NCBI GenBank assembly: GCA_963575745.1
Contig: CAUYUJ010018734.1
Coordinates: forward strand, 1 to 64,000
Reading direction: 5' to 3'
DNA length: 64,000 nt
From: Prorocentrum cordatum
Lineage: Eukaryota > Sar > Dinophyceae > Prorocentrales > Prorocentraceae
Shown here: positions 32,945 to 44,399 of the stretch, piece after piece
Layout: each line of letters begins with the position of its first letter
Numbering within the stretch: the stretch's first letter is position 1
Program-made: the position numbers and the translations under genes
Notes under the pieces: model-generated
What the model was told of the DNA's origin: nothing
Databases searched by the model: none
The model's input: the letters and a program-made list of their open reading frames with translations, nothing else

Positions 32945-33700
32945 TCAAGACCCCCAGGAGTCGAAGGTGAGCCCAAGATGCCCTCGAGATGGCTCAAGAG
33001 TGCCCCGGGAACCTTCCAAGAGAGTCGCAAGCTGCACCAGAGACGGTCGACAACTTATCAAAACCATCAGGTCGTCTTGTTCCATTCGTCCCAGACGTGT
33101 TACCCGACCGCCACGCCTTCTGTGAATTTCGGGAGGGCCTCGAAGGCTTGCAGAACGTCGAAGCTCGGTGGCGATCCCCGGGGGGAAGACGGGCGGGCCT
33201 TCCCAGAAGGCCCAGAAGGCCTCCGGCCTTCAGGCCTTCAGAGAAGAAGCCCCCCCCGAAGACACAGACGTCGTCTCAGAGGGCGCGAGGGCCTCTGAGA
33301 AGCCCCGCCGCTTTGTGAGAAGGCCTGCCCCTCTCACCTCCCCCCCGGGGCTCGTCGCCGCTTTCCAGAACGTCGAAGCAATGCCCCAAAACCAGCACCC
33401 CACGGAGGGCACAGCAGCCCCCAAAGACTACCCCAAGGTGGCCTCAAGGTGTCTCCAGGGGCGTCCCGAGAGGCCCAGCCAAACTCTTAAGAAGTTCATC
33501 GAGGCGCCCCTTCTCTCCCCCCCCTTCCCCCCCCCCAAAAAAGAGGCTTTCGTGAGGCCGTCGAGAGGGCCCCAAGACGGCGCAAGAGGTCCCGAAAGTG
33601 CCACCAGATGATGACGAGAACCGTCCAAGAGGGCCCCCGAGAGACCCTCAGGAAGGGCCCCAAGATGCCCCAGGAGACCTTGAACAGGCCCTCCTGTTCT
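32945..33700. repeat. AAGANGGCCCCAAGATG-type degenerate repeats with embedded element copy 4
   Basis: CCAAGATGCCC / GGGCCCCAAGA units recur, resembling the reverse complement of 58230-58770. Embedded at 33165-33365 is a further GC-rich inverted-repeat element (CGGTGGCGATCCCCGGGGGG against CCCCCCGGGGCTCGTCGCCG). It is flanked by an identical 14-bp direct repeat CAGAACGTCGAAGC at 33151-33164 and 33366-33379. Confidence 0.5.
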
Positions 33701-34135
33701 TACCGTGCCTTCCTCTTTCTTCCGTGTCTCCCTCCTGAATCCGTCTTCCTCCTGGCCCTCTCTATTATCTTCTCTTCCCTCCGGCGGGAGTCGATATTAT
33801 GTTTTGTTATTTGCTCTGCCTCCGCTCCTCGTTCCATCCTGCTTCCTCCCTCCCCCCTTCATTCCTCCTCTTCTTCACTGTCCTCATAACCTCTCCCAGC
33901 TCCTTCCGTCTTGCCCTGCCCCCATCTCTATAATATCCGCCCTCCGTACCTCTTACGGTTCCTCCGTCCCCACATCGTTGTTTTGCCGCGTTCCGTATGC
34001 GCCCTCCTCACTATTGCTCCTCCCCTCCATTCTCCCGCTCGTTGGTTCTCTCGTTCCTTCTCTCCCTCCTTTCCTGGGCCTGAGGAAGGCCCCGACAAGG
34101 CCGCACGGGGGAAATTGGCAACACACGAATCAGTA
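33690..34135. other. Pyrimidine-rich stretch
   Basis: CCTTCCT/CTCCCTCC-rich DNA without a clean period; nothing coding was recognised. Confidence 0.4.
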
Positions 34136-34355
34136 CTGAGTTGTTGCTGGATGCCCTTTCTTGCCCCTCTCTCTATCGCAAGTCATGCCCATTTGTGATC
34201 CAAGGTCGAGGCTTCTGGCTCGAGCAGGTGTTTCACGGCACCGCGCTTTTGTGCACAGCGACGGGTGTCCGGGCTAGCAGCCTCCTGGAAGTCGGGCCGC
34301 TTGCTCACACACCACCGCCACCACCACCACCACCACCACCGCCACCACCATCCGT

Positions 34356-34437
34356 TTACATTGGAACGATACAGAGAAGATTAGCATGGCCCCTTCGCAA
34401 GGATGACACGCGCAAATCGAAAAGTATATACACTTTT
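34356..34437 (+). ncRNA. U6 spliceosomal snRNA core (gene fragment or divergent gene)
   Basis: U6 is the catalytic snRNA of the spliceosome. The sequence carries the invariant U6 core in order: ATTGGAACGATACAGAG with the ACAGAGA box (34371-34377), GATTAGCATGGCCCC containing the AGC catalytic triad, a CTTCGCAAGG stem-loop and GATGACACGC. A TTTT run at about 34434 would end Pol III transcription. The usual 5' stem-loop and AUAUACUAAA segment are not present; a (CCA)n tract (34310-34350) sits there instead, and a second CCA-rich tract lies downstream (34470-34500). It may be a truncated retroposed copy, or the 5' hairpin may have been displaced by microsatellite expansion. Confidence 0.85.
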
Positions 34438-35284
34438 AGCACACGTTGTTCGATCGCGTCCCAACCAACCAACCAACCACCACCACCACCGCCACCTCCC
34501 TGCACTCACCCTGCACCAACCATGAGTATTACGAAAAAGCATGAGTTCGCATTGGGCTACAGAGTTCGTTTAAGAAGAATCCGGACTGGACCCTGGGCGA
34601 TTTCTTGGACTTGGTTTCTTTCGTAGAACGTTTGTATATCTGGACTTGGACTACTGTTTAAGTAAACGCTTGGAGTGATGTCAATTTCCTTAGCGCAAAA
34701 TGTTCTTTACTCTAAGCAGGGGTGTAGAAATGACTGCACGTTCACGGCTGCGCCAGCGACTGCACGAGTTGATACGAGGAAGTTGTCGTTTGATTCCAAA
34801 GGTTGTTGCACCCTTCTGTTGCAATCGCGCCCGCTGCGGGAGGGTGGATGGTAGCGTAGGTTTCCGAGTGGGGCAGGGTGCGTCCACGATTCGGTCGGTT
34901 CGGCTGCTTTGCACTCGGTTGCATCTGGTCGGTTCGGTCCTGTCGGTTACCGTGCCGTTGTCGCGTCGCCGCGCCTTGCTCAGCAGCTGCGTTCGCCCGA
35001 CTCGGCTCCCGTCGGCCTCAGTCTCGCTGCCGGCTCGGTCGGCTTCCGGTTTTGCGCGGTCGCCGGGCCGGGGGGGAGAAGGGGAGGGTACGATAGGTTC
35101 GCGTCGTACCGACGTTGTTGCGAGCCCAGCGCGAGCGTTCAAGGTTGAGCGCCGCGAGTGGCCCAGAATCGTAACAATCTGGCTATCGAAAAGCCGCCGA
35201 TCGTTGAAGGTTGAACGATCCGCTCGGGTCAGGAACCAACGCTGGAGCCGTCACGGCACGAATCCGCCGCAGGGGACAGTGGTG

Positions 35285-35720
35285 CAGGAGGAGGGGGAGG
35301 ATGAAAGGAGGAGGGAGGAGGGAGGAGGAGGAGGAGGAGGAAGCGGGAGGGAGGAGGCAGGAGGGGGGAGGAGGGAGGAGGGAGGGAGGGGGGAGGGGGG
35401 AGGGGGAGGAGGGAGGGGGGGAGAAGGGAGGAGGGGAGGAAAGGGAAGGGGGGAGGGGGAGGAGCGGGAGGGAGGAGGAAGGGGAGGGAGGAGGTGGAGG
35501 AGGAGGGAGGAGGGAGGGGGCAGGGCGCGGCCCGGCGAAGCGGGGGCGGGGCGAGGCAGGCGCCGCATTGCCCGAGGATCCGCGTTAGACCAGTGTGTGA
35601 TGGCCTTGGCGCAGTGACTCCTCCTCCTCCTCCTCCTCCTCCTCTCCTCCTCCTCCTCCTCCTCCTCCTCCTCCTCCTCCTCCTCCTCCTCCTCCTCCTC
35701 CTCCTGGCCCTGCGGCCGCC
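35285..35720. repeat. (AGG)n and (CCT)n microsatellites in opposite orientation
   Basis: Purine tract at 35285-35525 and pyrimidine tract at 35620-35705, separated by about 95 bp of GC-rich sequence. They could pair as a long hairpin. Confidence 0.8.
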
Positions 35721-36044
35721 CTGCGCGACAACTGGCTCGCCTTCTCCCAGCGAACTCGAGCGCGCGTGCGGACCGCCTCTGCCGCGCTGCGACGGACACC
35801 CAATGCGCCGAACTGCGCCGGCGCCGGTGGGCAAGCACACGCTGGCGCTAACGCACGCTCCGAGGACCCTCGAACCGGCCAATGGGGCACAGCAGGGAGC
35901 GGGAGAGGCGCGGAGGGGTGGGGGGGGGAGGCCGAGGCCGTGGGCGGTGGGGCACGCTCAGATCGTGAGGGTCTTGTGCGTGTGTGCTGGGGCCCAGGCT
36001 TTCACTGGCAGCAAGCTTCGGGAGCCTTTTGAGACGGTGGGTCA

Positions 36045-36240
36045 GTGTCAACGGGGGTGAGCCAGAGCGACGGATCTTGCAGGATCCTGCCGGAACAGGG
36101 TCGCACTGACCCCGGGGCTTGGGTGCAGGAGCCTGCAGGATCTTGCAGGATCCTTCGCATTGACCCAGGTTTGGGCGCAGGATCTTGCAGGATTCTGCAA
36201 GGCCTGACTGACTTGGGTCTGGATTGACCCGGGTCAGAAG
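36045..36240. repeat. CTTGCAGGATCCTGCAGG repeat, copy 1
   Basis: Four to five imperfect units of ATCTTGCAGGATCCTGC with GCTTGGGTGCAGGA spacers. A close copy in the same orientation lies at 61005-61145. Both end with CAGNAGATCCCCGA. Confidence 0.75.
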
Positions 36241-38317
36241 ATCCCCGAAAGTTGGGAGTGGTGGGGCGGCCGGCCAGGCTGCGGCAAGTACAGGAAGTGC
36301 CCGGGGCCTCGACTCCGGGAGACTGCGCACGCAAGTCATGCGCTGCACTCGGCACGCGCGAGAGCCACCCTCGCGTCGTGAAAACGACGACTGGCGGTTT
36401 CTGTTGCCACGTTCGGCCTTTGGGGGCCCTCCATCGGCCCCAGGGCTGTCCGAAAAACCCACTCAGGAGGAGAGTCTGGTCCCCAGGAGTAGATCGATAC
36501 TACTGGGGACCCCGCAGCGAAAGGGAGAAAAAAAAAAAAGGGAAGGGCGGCACTCGGCACACGCAATAACGCGCGCGACGGCCCTTCGTGCCAGAGGCGG
36601 CGGCCGGCAGGGACGAGCTTCATCGTGGGCGCAGCGTGCCCCGCCCCCGAAGAGCCCACGCGCGAGCGCGCTCGTCGGGGGCGGCTAAGAGGGGGGGGGG
36701 GGGAGGACTGGGGGGGAGATCATGGCGTGGGCCACGTTATTTCCTCTTCCTCAGATTTCATGGCGCCTCTTCTGATTTCGTTACGTACATTCCCGCCCCC
36801 CCCCCTGGGCCGCGCACATGCCGCCGGCCATGATCTGCGCCCCCCCCCCTCTTGGACGCCCCCCTCTTGGCCGCCCCCGAACGCGGTGGTCCGCGCGCTT
36901 GCCTCTCTGGCACGGGCCTGGACCCCTGCTTTTCTCTTGGTCTGCGGGCGCGGGCATTGCCCGCGCCGTCACGCGGCGCCAGGGCGCGGACGAGCGCAGT
37001 GTGCTTGCGCAGGAGGCGAGAAGAAGGAGTGGTAGGGTTCCTTCTCGGCTACCGTGCTGGATACGCCCACCCAGCTCTGCAACGGGGCCTCAGCGAACGA
37101 TCAGAGCACCGTTGTGCCACTCGCGAGCCAGAGCCTAGGTGGTTATGGACAGGACTTCGATGGGAGACGGCAAGACGAGACGCAAGAGGACAATGAGAGA
37201 GGGAGCATCCGATAAGTAAGTGCAGAGATGGATACTACAATCTTGCGATCCCCGATGGAGGGCTGGCCACGAGGGAGGACCCTCCAGCGCTCCCGACGGC
37301 GCCCAGAGGAGCTGCACCAGACAGCAGCGCGCACACCAAAGGTCGCCTTTGGAGAAGACCACCCTCACTCAGGTCGCCCCCAGTGGCGCGAGGATTCCCG
37401 CGCGTGGCGGCAGGGGCCGCCGAGCTGGCCTTCTCGAGGGGGCGGCGCGATGGCGCGAGGATGCCTTGATGTTTTCCATACGCGGTCCCCAGAGAAGTGC
37501 CGACCCTTGCCCCAGGGCCCCAGGGCCAGCGTTTCATCCCGAGTCGGTTTGGCGGTCCCGAGGCCCGGCGAGGGCCCCCGCAGGCCGAAAACGACGAAGA
37601 ACATCCCACCCTTCTCTTTTGCACGACGCGAGCATGTTTGGGCACCGCACGCCGCACATCGCGGGGCGTGCTGCGCGAGGTCAGGCGTCCCCAACTCGCG
37701 CAGAGGCCAGACGGTGAATAGGCAGGAATCTTAGAGATAGGGCAATTCTCTCCGCCGGTGAGCCAGAGCTGTGACATGTCTCCAACCATGCAGCTGCGTA
37801 TTTCCCCTTTCGGAGCACCGCGCCGGCTGCCACTGCGGGGACTGCTCCCGGCAACTGGAGCCGGCACAAAGACCGAACCGAACCGAACAGTTCGCCGTGA
37901 AGGAAAGAGGTCCAAGGGCCCCAGGATTGTCAGACAAGGACTTGGGATGACGAGCTGGTCCTGGGGGAAGGCCCCGGGGCTCAGGGCCCGTTTCCCTCGG
38001 GGCCCGTCTCTTCCGTGCTAAGCAGTTCGCGCAGGGCCATCCCGTGCGTGGTAATGGTCACGACCCGCCAGCAGACGCGGAGACGTCTGGGCGGCCAGGC
38101 TGGAGTGCGGCACGGCCCTCTGGGGTGGCCGCTGCTGCTCCTGTACACAACAAGAGAGAAATAAATACAACGCCGTGCGCCGCACCTGGGAGAGAGAGGG
38201 GGAGACCTGGAGCCTCCCGTCGGAGCCGGCAGCGCAGGCCAAGCCGATCGGCAATACGTAAGAGTGACCGGTCGCTCTAGTGACCTCTGGTGCGGTCGTA
38301 AAACGACGCGAAGATCG

Positions 38318-38462
38318 GGACAAAATCGGATCGGGATAATTCGAAATCTCTGAGAATCGGCGGGTTTGGAGGATGTATTGGGCGCCGCGGCCGCTCCAGA
38401 GCGTTCCGGAACGCTCTGAGAGCGCTCCGGAACGCTCTGGAGCGATTTATCCCGATCTTAGC
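38318..38462. mobile_element. Palindromic MITE-like element, copy 1
   Basis: 38392-38444 is a near-perfect 53-bp palindrome built on AGAGCGTTCCGGAACGCTCT. Outside it, GATCGGGATAA (38332) and TTATCCCGATC (38447) are inverted repeats. A reverse-complement copy lies at 61905-62030. Confidence 0.6.
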
Positions 38463-38639
38463 CCTGTTTTAGGGCGCACTGGGGCCTCAAGATGGCTGCA
38501 CGCGATGCGAAAGCAGCGGCTTGCGCGTTCCCTTCCGGCCTCCCCGAGGCCCCCGAAAGTCGCGCACCGAAGGCCGCCCTTGCCCAGGGTCACTCACGTG
38601 CAGCCGCACCGAACCGAGCCGACCAGCTCGCGCAAAGCC

Positions 38640-38725
38640 GGCCGCGCAGAGACGACCGCGCAGGCGGCCGTGCTCCTCGTGGACGGGGAGGTCGGGCTCT
38701 TCGACGAGCGCGGCGAGCAGGCGCG
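38640..38725 (+). other. Exon-like island: possible second CNBD strand segment
   Basis: After a CGCAG acceptor-like site, one frame reads AAVLLVDGEVGLFDERGEQ. This fits the CNBD strand-turn-strand pattern (xxLLxGxVxLxxxxGxx). With the island at 44624 it could mark a second CNBD of the same gene. The match is short and inferential. Confidence 0.3.
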
Positions 38726-39154
38726 CGCGCGCGCCGCCCGACCCCGCGGCAGCTCGACCTCTCTGTGCGGGGACCTTCGGCGGCCCTCCACGGCCTTCGG
38801 CCGCTCTCGGCGGCATCCAGCGAGGACCTGGGCCACCCCCGCGGGGTTGCGCGGAGGCGGGCCGCCATGGCTTCCCAGCCCGGGCCAGGGGAGGGGTGGT
38901 CTTTCTTCCACAGCGGGGCGGGTGATCGAGGAGGAGGAGGAGGAGGAGGAGCCAGAACCCAAATCGAGTCTTCAACGCAAAACCGAAAACGCCCGAGAAA
39001 CTTGAGCGGCGTTGACCCAAGCCACCGAAACCGAATCGGGGCGGTCGAGCGAGAAAGCCAGCAGGCCTGGCCCGAGTGGGCTGCCTGCGCGGCGCTACAC
39101 TGCGCAGGGTGCATGGCTTCCCGCGCGCCGCTACGCCACGGTAAGCGGCGGGGA

Positions 39155-39787
39155 CTAACCCATCACCTCCTGCTGCGGAGGAGGAGGAGGAGGAGGAGGA
39201 GGAGGAACAGGGGACGAGGAATCGGGGTGGAGAGGGGAGACGAGCGACGCGCCCGTCTTGGGGTGGACCCCCGAAAGCACCTTGACCAGAGCAGCCACCC
39301 GTGCCTTCTTGGGGCACCGCTCCCTCGAGAAGCCCAGGCATTCCGATCGAGGCCTGCACTTTGGGCTCACGCGCAAGCGGGTTGAGAAGGAAGCACAGCA
39401 GCGGCAGACGAGCGCATGCCCGACCTGCACCAGCTTGTGGCCTCGTCCGGAGAAGCAGCTCACGTCGATGGGAGGGATCGGCACGACCACGCTCTCAGGC
39501 GGCTCACCCGACTCGGCCTCCTCCCTATCGACGTGGAGGGCGGACGCGGCCAGGAGCGCAAGCCCCACTGTGGCGTCCGCTTCCCTCGTGGAAAGAACGC
39601 CCTCTGCGCATGGCATCTTCCAGATGCAGGGCAGCTCCGAGCCTGCGCTCGGCCGTGGGCTCGCACAGCCCGTGCGAGCGATGCCGAGGAGGGCGGAGCG
39701 GGAGCTCGGTGCAGGCCGAACGATTGCACCCTCCGCAGCGGACCTTGCCGGTGTCCGGGAAACGCACGGATGGGTGCCGATGCGAAT
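39155..39787 (-). CDS. Zinc-finger-like reading frame, function unknown
   Basis: The minus-strand frame is open from 39787 to a stop at 39155, with an internal ATG at 39616 giving 153 residues. It contains SGRGHKLVQVGHALVCRCC, then a CxxC-like cluster (VCRCC), a Cys-rich stretch (SPKCRPRSEC, RERCPKKA) and VLSGVHPKTG. From general memory, unverified, similar segments (GH.L ... CxxC ... C.G ... G.HP.TG) recur in dinoflagellate predicted proteins. The C-terminus becomes poly-Pro where the frame runs into (CCT)n, so the true 3' end is probably spliced or lost. The upstream limit coincides with a MITE at 39791. It is probably an exon or a remnant rather than a complete gene. Confidence 0.4.
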   Translation of the reverse strand: MRIGTHPCVSRTPARSAAEGAIVRPAPSSRSALLGIARTGCASPRPSAGSELPCIWKMPCAEGVLSTREADATVGLALLAASALHVDREEAESGEPPESVVVPIPPIDVSCFSGRGHKLVQVGHALVCRCCASFSTRLRVSPKCRPRSECLGFSRERCPKKARVAALVKVLSGVHPKTGASLVSPLHPDSSSPVPPPPPPPPPPQQEVMG

Positions 39788-39790
39788 TTA

Positions 39791-39987
39791 GGGGGACAAA
39801 AAGTAGCATAAACATAAAAACTCGGAGGTCCGCGCGGATTTCTCGGATCGCCGCTGGACCCCCCTCCCCGGCGCGCGGAGCGCGCCAGGGGCGGCGCCGG
39901 AGGCGCCGCCAGGGGGGGGTCCAGCGCGGATCCGAGAAATCCACGCGGACCTCCGAGATTTTATATTTATGACACTTTTTGTTCCCC
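39791..39987. mobile_element. MITE with TA target duplication
   Basis: Terminal inverted repeats of about 75 bp: GGGGGACAAAAAGTAGCATA on the left against the complement of CACTTTTTGTTCCCC on the right, then CTCGGAGGTCCGCG and CGCGGACCTCCGAG. The flanking dinucleotide TA is present on both sides (39789-39790 and 39988-39989), as for Tc1/mariner-type insertions. The centre is a GGCGCCGGAGGCGCC palindrome. No coding capacity. Confidence 0.8.
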
Positions 39988-40437
39988 TAGAATTAGGGGG
40001 CAAACAAACCTACCTCGCTTTTGGCCACCCTCGCTTCCAAGAGATACCAAGCGATGCCAAACTACGGCCTGTACTGGTCAGGCCGCTTGACGAGGAGGCG
40101 CGTGGTAGGACTTGGTTTTGCCTGGAAGCGAAAGCGGGGTAGGTACTTCACGCGCTGAAGAATGGAGGAGGGGCCGCGCGCGGGCCGCTGGGAGGCCGTT
40201 CGCCCCGTGCCTGGCTCCAGAGTCCAGGCGCTGCAGCCCTGGCCACAGCAGGCCCCAGGGAAGCGTGCGTGAGAGTGCACGGCTCCGACTGGGAGGTCGA
40301 GCCCGTCAGCATGCCTCGTTGGCAAAGCGTGGGGGAGGGTTCCGAGTCGGGCAGAAGAATCGGCCCAAGCGCTTCTTTGCACGTCTAACACCGAAATCCT
40401 CTTTCCCAGCGCGCCATGAATCGTGAGGTGCGAAGGG

Positions 40438-40740
40438 GAGGAGGAGGAGGAGGAGGAGGAGGAGGAGGAGGAGGAGGAGGATCGAGGATCGAGGATCGAA
40501 GGTCTAAGATCAAGGAGGAGGATCAACAACAATTGAGGATGAGGAGGAGGAGGAGGAGGAGGAGGAGCAGGATAGAGGAGGATCGATGAGGAGGCGCATT
40601 GGGGAAGATCCGTTGAGGCAGATCCAGGATGAGGAGGAGGAGGAGGAGGAGGATCAAGGAGGAGGAGAAGGATCGAAGAGGAGGAGGAGGAGAAGGAGAG
40701 GGAAGAGGATCGAGAAGGAGGAGGAGGAGGAGGCGAAGCG
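40438..40740. repeat. (AGG)n microsatellite with GGATCGA interspersions
   Basis: Purine trinucleotides with recurring GAGGATCGA. Confidence 0.85.
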
Positions 40741-40818
40741 CCGCGGGTGCGGAGCGCGCCCAGCGGCCTGCGCAAAAAAGGAGAGCGTCTGCGCGGAGTG
40801 GGGGTCCCCTCGCGGTGT

Positions 40819-41222
<404 letters not shown>

Positions 41223-42179
41223 GCGCGGGGGCATGGGAGCTTCACCGCGTTGCCGTGCCCGCGCTGTTTTTTTGCAGGGGGAGGGCGGTACGGCATTGAT
41301 CGGCCTGGGAGGCGAGGGGGGCAAGGAGTGAAGAGGGAGTGGAGGGGAGTGGGAGGAGGGAGCGGGGAGCGGGAGTGGGAGGAGAACGGGAGTAGAGGGA
41401 AATGGTATTCGCGATAAAGAGGACTGGATCGGGATCAGGCCCGTCCGAGGTAAAGCCGCTGGACGGACTCAAGGTCCAGAAAGATTGGATCGTGCTCCAT
41501 CCTAAACGCCATCTGCATTCGGAAAGAGCCCGTAGGAGCGCACTCCAGAAGGGCGCGTTTGGGGGCCCTAGGAAGGCATCCTAGAAGGCCTCTGAGAGCT
41601 CCTCAGGGAGGGCATCTGGTACATTTGTTCTTTTCCATGCTCTGGCAGGTCCTCTACTCTGCAGCCGCAGCCTGGTGGCAGGACAATCGGGGGAGGCCAC
41701 CGACGGGCAAACGCGTGTGCGGACGACTGCGGAGGGTCGGCCCGCCATCGAGATGCCCCAGCGCGTCTCGAAGCCTGGCGAGGGCCCCAGGAAGCTGGCA
41801 GCGGCCCAAAGCTGTCCGCCGTGATCTTTTAGCGCCGAGAGGATACCAGAGCCTTCTCGCTCCTCCCCCCTCTGCCCCCCTCCTCGAGAGAGGGGGTCCC
41901 CCCCTGCCCAGCGCCCAGGCGCGCCCCAGGCGCTGTCCAGACGCCCTCGCGGGCGCTCCCCAGGCGCGCTCCTCCTCTTCCTCGGGGGTGGGGGGGGCGG
42001 CCTGCGAGAGCGGAGGCCTCGGCGACCCTTACGGCCGGGCAGTGCTACAACGAGCAGATCTTGGCTGGGGCGCCGGCACAGCTGGCCTTCACGCTGGTGC
42101 CCCTCACCCACTGCCAGGCTGCCAAGCCCCAATGACATCGACTACGGCAATGGCGACCGCGACGACGACGATTTCCTCT

Positions 42180-42560
42180 TCCTCATTATCTTCCTCCTCC
42201 TCCTCCTCCACCTCCTCCACCTCCTCCTCATCTGCCTCCGCCTCCTCCTCCTCCTCCTCCTCCTTCTCCTCCTCCTCCTCATCATCATCCTCATCCTCCG
42301 CCTCCGCCTCCGCCTCCGCCTCCGCCTCCTCCTCTTCCTCCTGTACTCCTCCTCCTCCTCCTCCTCCTCCTCCTCCTCCTCCTCCTCCTCCTCCGCCTCC
42401 TCCTCCTCCTCCTCCGCCTCCGCCTCCGCCTCCGCCTCCTCCTTCTCCTCCTCTTCCGCCTCCTCCTTCTCCTCCTCCGCCTCGGCCTCTGCCTCCTCCT
42501 CCTCTTCCTCCTCCTTCTCCTCCTCCTCATATTCCTCCCCCCCCTCCTCCTCCTCCCTCC
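42180..42560. repeat. (CCT)n/(CCG)n microsatellite
   Basis: Pyrimidine trinucleotide tract with TCCGCC variants. Confidence 0.9.
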
Positions 42561-42567
42561 TCGGGAT

Positions 42568-42995
42568 CTGAGCGGGACCTCGCCGTCCCTGGGGGGCTGC
42601 GATTTGCTGCACTGTCGCCACTTTCGAGGGCTGCTGGTGGGTCCTGCAGAGTGAGGCACCGTGGGGATCTGAGCGGGACCTCGCCGTCCCTGGGGAGCTG
42701 CGAACTGCGACATTGTCGCCACTTTCGAGGGCTGCTGGTGGGTCCTGCGGAGTGAGGCACCGCGGGGATCTGAGCGGGACCTCGCCGTCCCTGGGGGGCT
42801 GCGATCTGCGACATTGTCGCCACTTTCGAGGGCTGCTGGTGGGTCCTGCGGAGTGAGGCAGGCACCGCGGGGATCTGAGCGGGACCTCGCCGTCCTTGGG
42901 GGGCTGCGATTTGCGACAGTGTCGCCACTTTCGAGGGCTGCTGGTGGCACCGCGGGGATTGAGCGGGACCTCGCCGTCCCTGGGGGGGGCTCTGG
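42568..42995. repeat. 101-bp tandem repeat, about four units
   Basis: Units begin CTGAGCGGGACCTCGCCGTC at 42568, 42669, 42770 and 42874, with TTTCGAGGGCTGCTGGTGG inside. A fourth, shortened unit runs to about 42990. Confidence 0.9.
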
Positions 42996-42999
42996 AGAG

Positions 43000-43185
43000 C
43001 TGCCGTGGGATACGTTAGGCGCAACGGGCGCACGGCACAGCCATCGTGGGTGATTTGTGAAACAGACCATCTGCCGGGCGATGGCCATAACGTTTCGCCT
43101 ACACGTATCCCGCGGGGGCTCCCAAGAGCTGCTGCGGGATACGTTGGGTGCAACGGTCGCATGGCACAGTCAACGGGGGTAATTT
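43000..43185. repeat. GGGATACGTTAGGCGCAACG repeat pair
   Basis: GAGCTGCYGYGGGATACGTT and the following CGCACGGCACAG segment occur twice (43000 and 43125). AACGTTTCGCCTACACGTATCCC between them is a partial reverse copy. Confidence 0.55.
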
Positions 43186-43379
43186 GTTATTACGTAGCCC
43201 TTAGATCTTGATCGGGGGCCTGCGAGCCTTCCGATTGCTGCTCGCAAAATCACATGCGTCCATGTTACGTCATCGCCCCCGTTGTAGCAATCCTGATGTA
43301 CTTATGCCCCGCATTGCGCAAGGGTTGGGTACGTCGCCAGGGTAATTGTGTTCTCTCTCTCTCTCTCTCTCTCTCGCTA

Positions 43380-44059
43380 TATATATGTGTATATATACAG
43401 ATATAGATATACCTATACGACCACCCTGCGGGTGATAAGGAGGTTGGGGGGGAGGGTGGCCAGCAATGGGCAACAGTGGTGATTGTTGCGTTGCCGCTCG
43501 CTCTTGGGACCATCGATCCCACTATCGATATCACTCGATCGATCTAACTATCGATCTCACTCGATCGATTTCACTGTTGATCTCAATCGATGTAACTATT
43601 CATCTCACTATCGATCTCCTTGTCGATCTCACAATCGATCTCACTATCGGTCTCACTATCGATCTCACTATCGATCCCACTATCGATCTCACAATCGATT
43701 TCGTCATCGGTCTCACTATCGTTTTCGCACCAGCGGAACACTGGGATACGGGCGGGACACCGCGGGCCACCGCTTGCCGGAGGGAGAATCATTTGGTCCG
43801 GCCGGGACCCAGCCACAAGCGGGACACCGGCGGGACTCTGCGGGCCACCGCTTGCCGGAGGGAGAATCATTTGGTCCGGCCGCGCCTCAGCCACAGGAGA
43901 TTTTCCTCTCGCCCGCCCACGCAGCTTCGCCTCGCCCGCACGCACGGCACGCACGAACACGAAATAGAAACCGATTTCCCAGTGGGGGGCTCTCCGTTCA
44001 ACTTCGATCTCACCCCCCCAACCTCCGATATTTATATGTATGTATTATGAATACGCGTG

Positions 44060-44092
<33 letters not shown>

Positions 44093-44100
44093 ATACACAC
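43380..44100. repeat. Composite repeat element, inverted copy 2
   Basis: It contains ATCGATCTCACT units (43510-43735), a two-copy repeat of about 83-88 bp around CACCGCTTGCCGGAGGGAG (43750-43900), the block CGCCTCGCCCGCACGCA (43927) and (TA)n (44060-44085). These correspond in reverse order and strand to 13560-14480. Confidence 0.55.
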
Positions 44101-44399
44101 CATCTCCTTCCGCCCTGACTGTGTGGCTATCGTTGGATACTCCCGTGAGCGTTATAATCCTGCCTCTCTGCTTTTCTTCTGGCAAGATGGGTGGAGGGTG
44201 CATCATTTACAAAACGGGGGTCTCGCCTGAGTGGTAAGCCCACCAGGCGCTCGTCATTCAAGGGGGGCGATTCCCGCAATGGAATGGAATAGTTATGGGA
44301 ACTTATGAGGAGGGGGCTTGTCACCAGAGGGTGTATTGCAGAGTCGTTGGCGCCTGCTGCCTGCTGGTTTTACTCTGGTCCGCCATCCTCCCCCTCATA

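Noticed and set aside
32980-33000. GATGGCTCAAGAG as another spliced-leader relic
   Set aside because: Only the last nine or so bases resemble the leader and the CCGTAGCC half is missing; it sits in an AAGATGGCCC-type repeat where such a match is expected.
35700-35890. Island ALRDNWLAFSQRTRARV as an exon
   Set aside because: It is plausible-looking but isolated, with no splice sites or family match, next to (CCT)n.
39998-40160. Plus-strand frame with LYWSGRLTRRR as an exon
   Set aside because: It is short, has no recognisable domain, and the opposite strand is equally open; support is insufficient.
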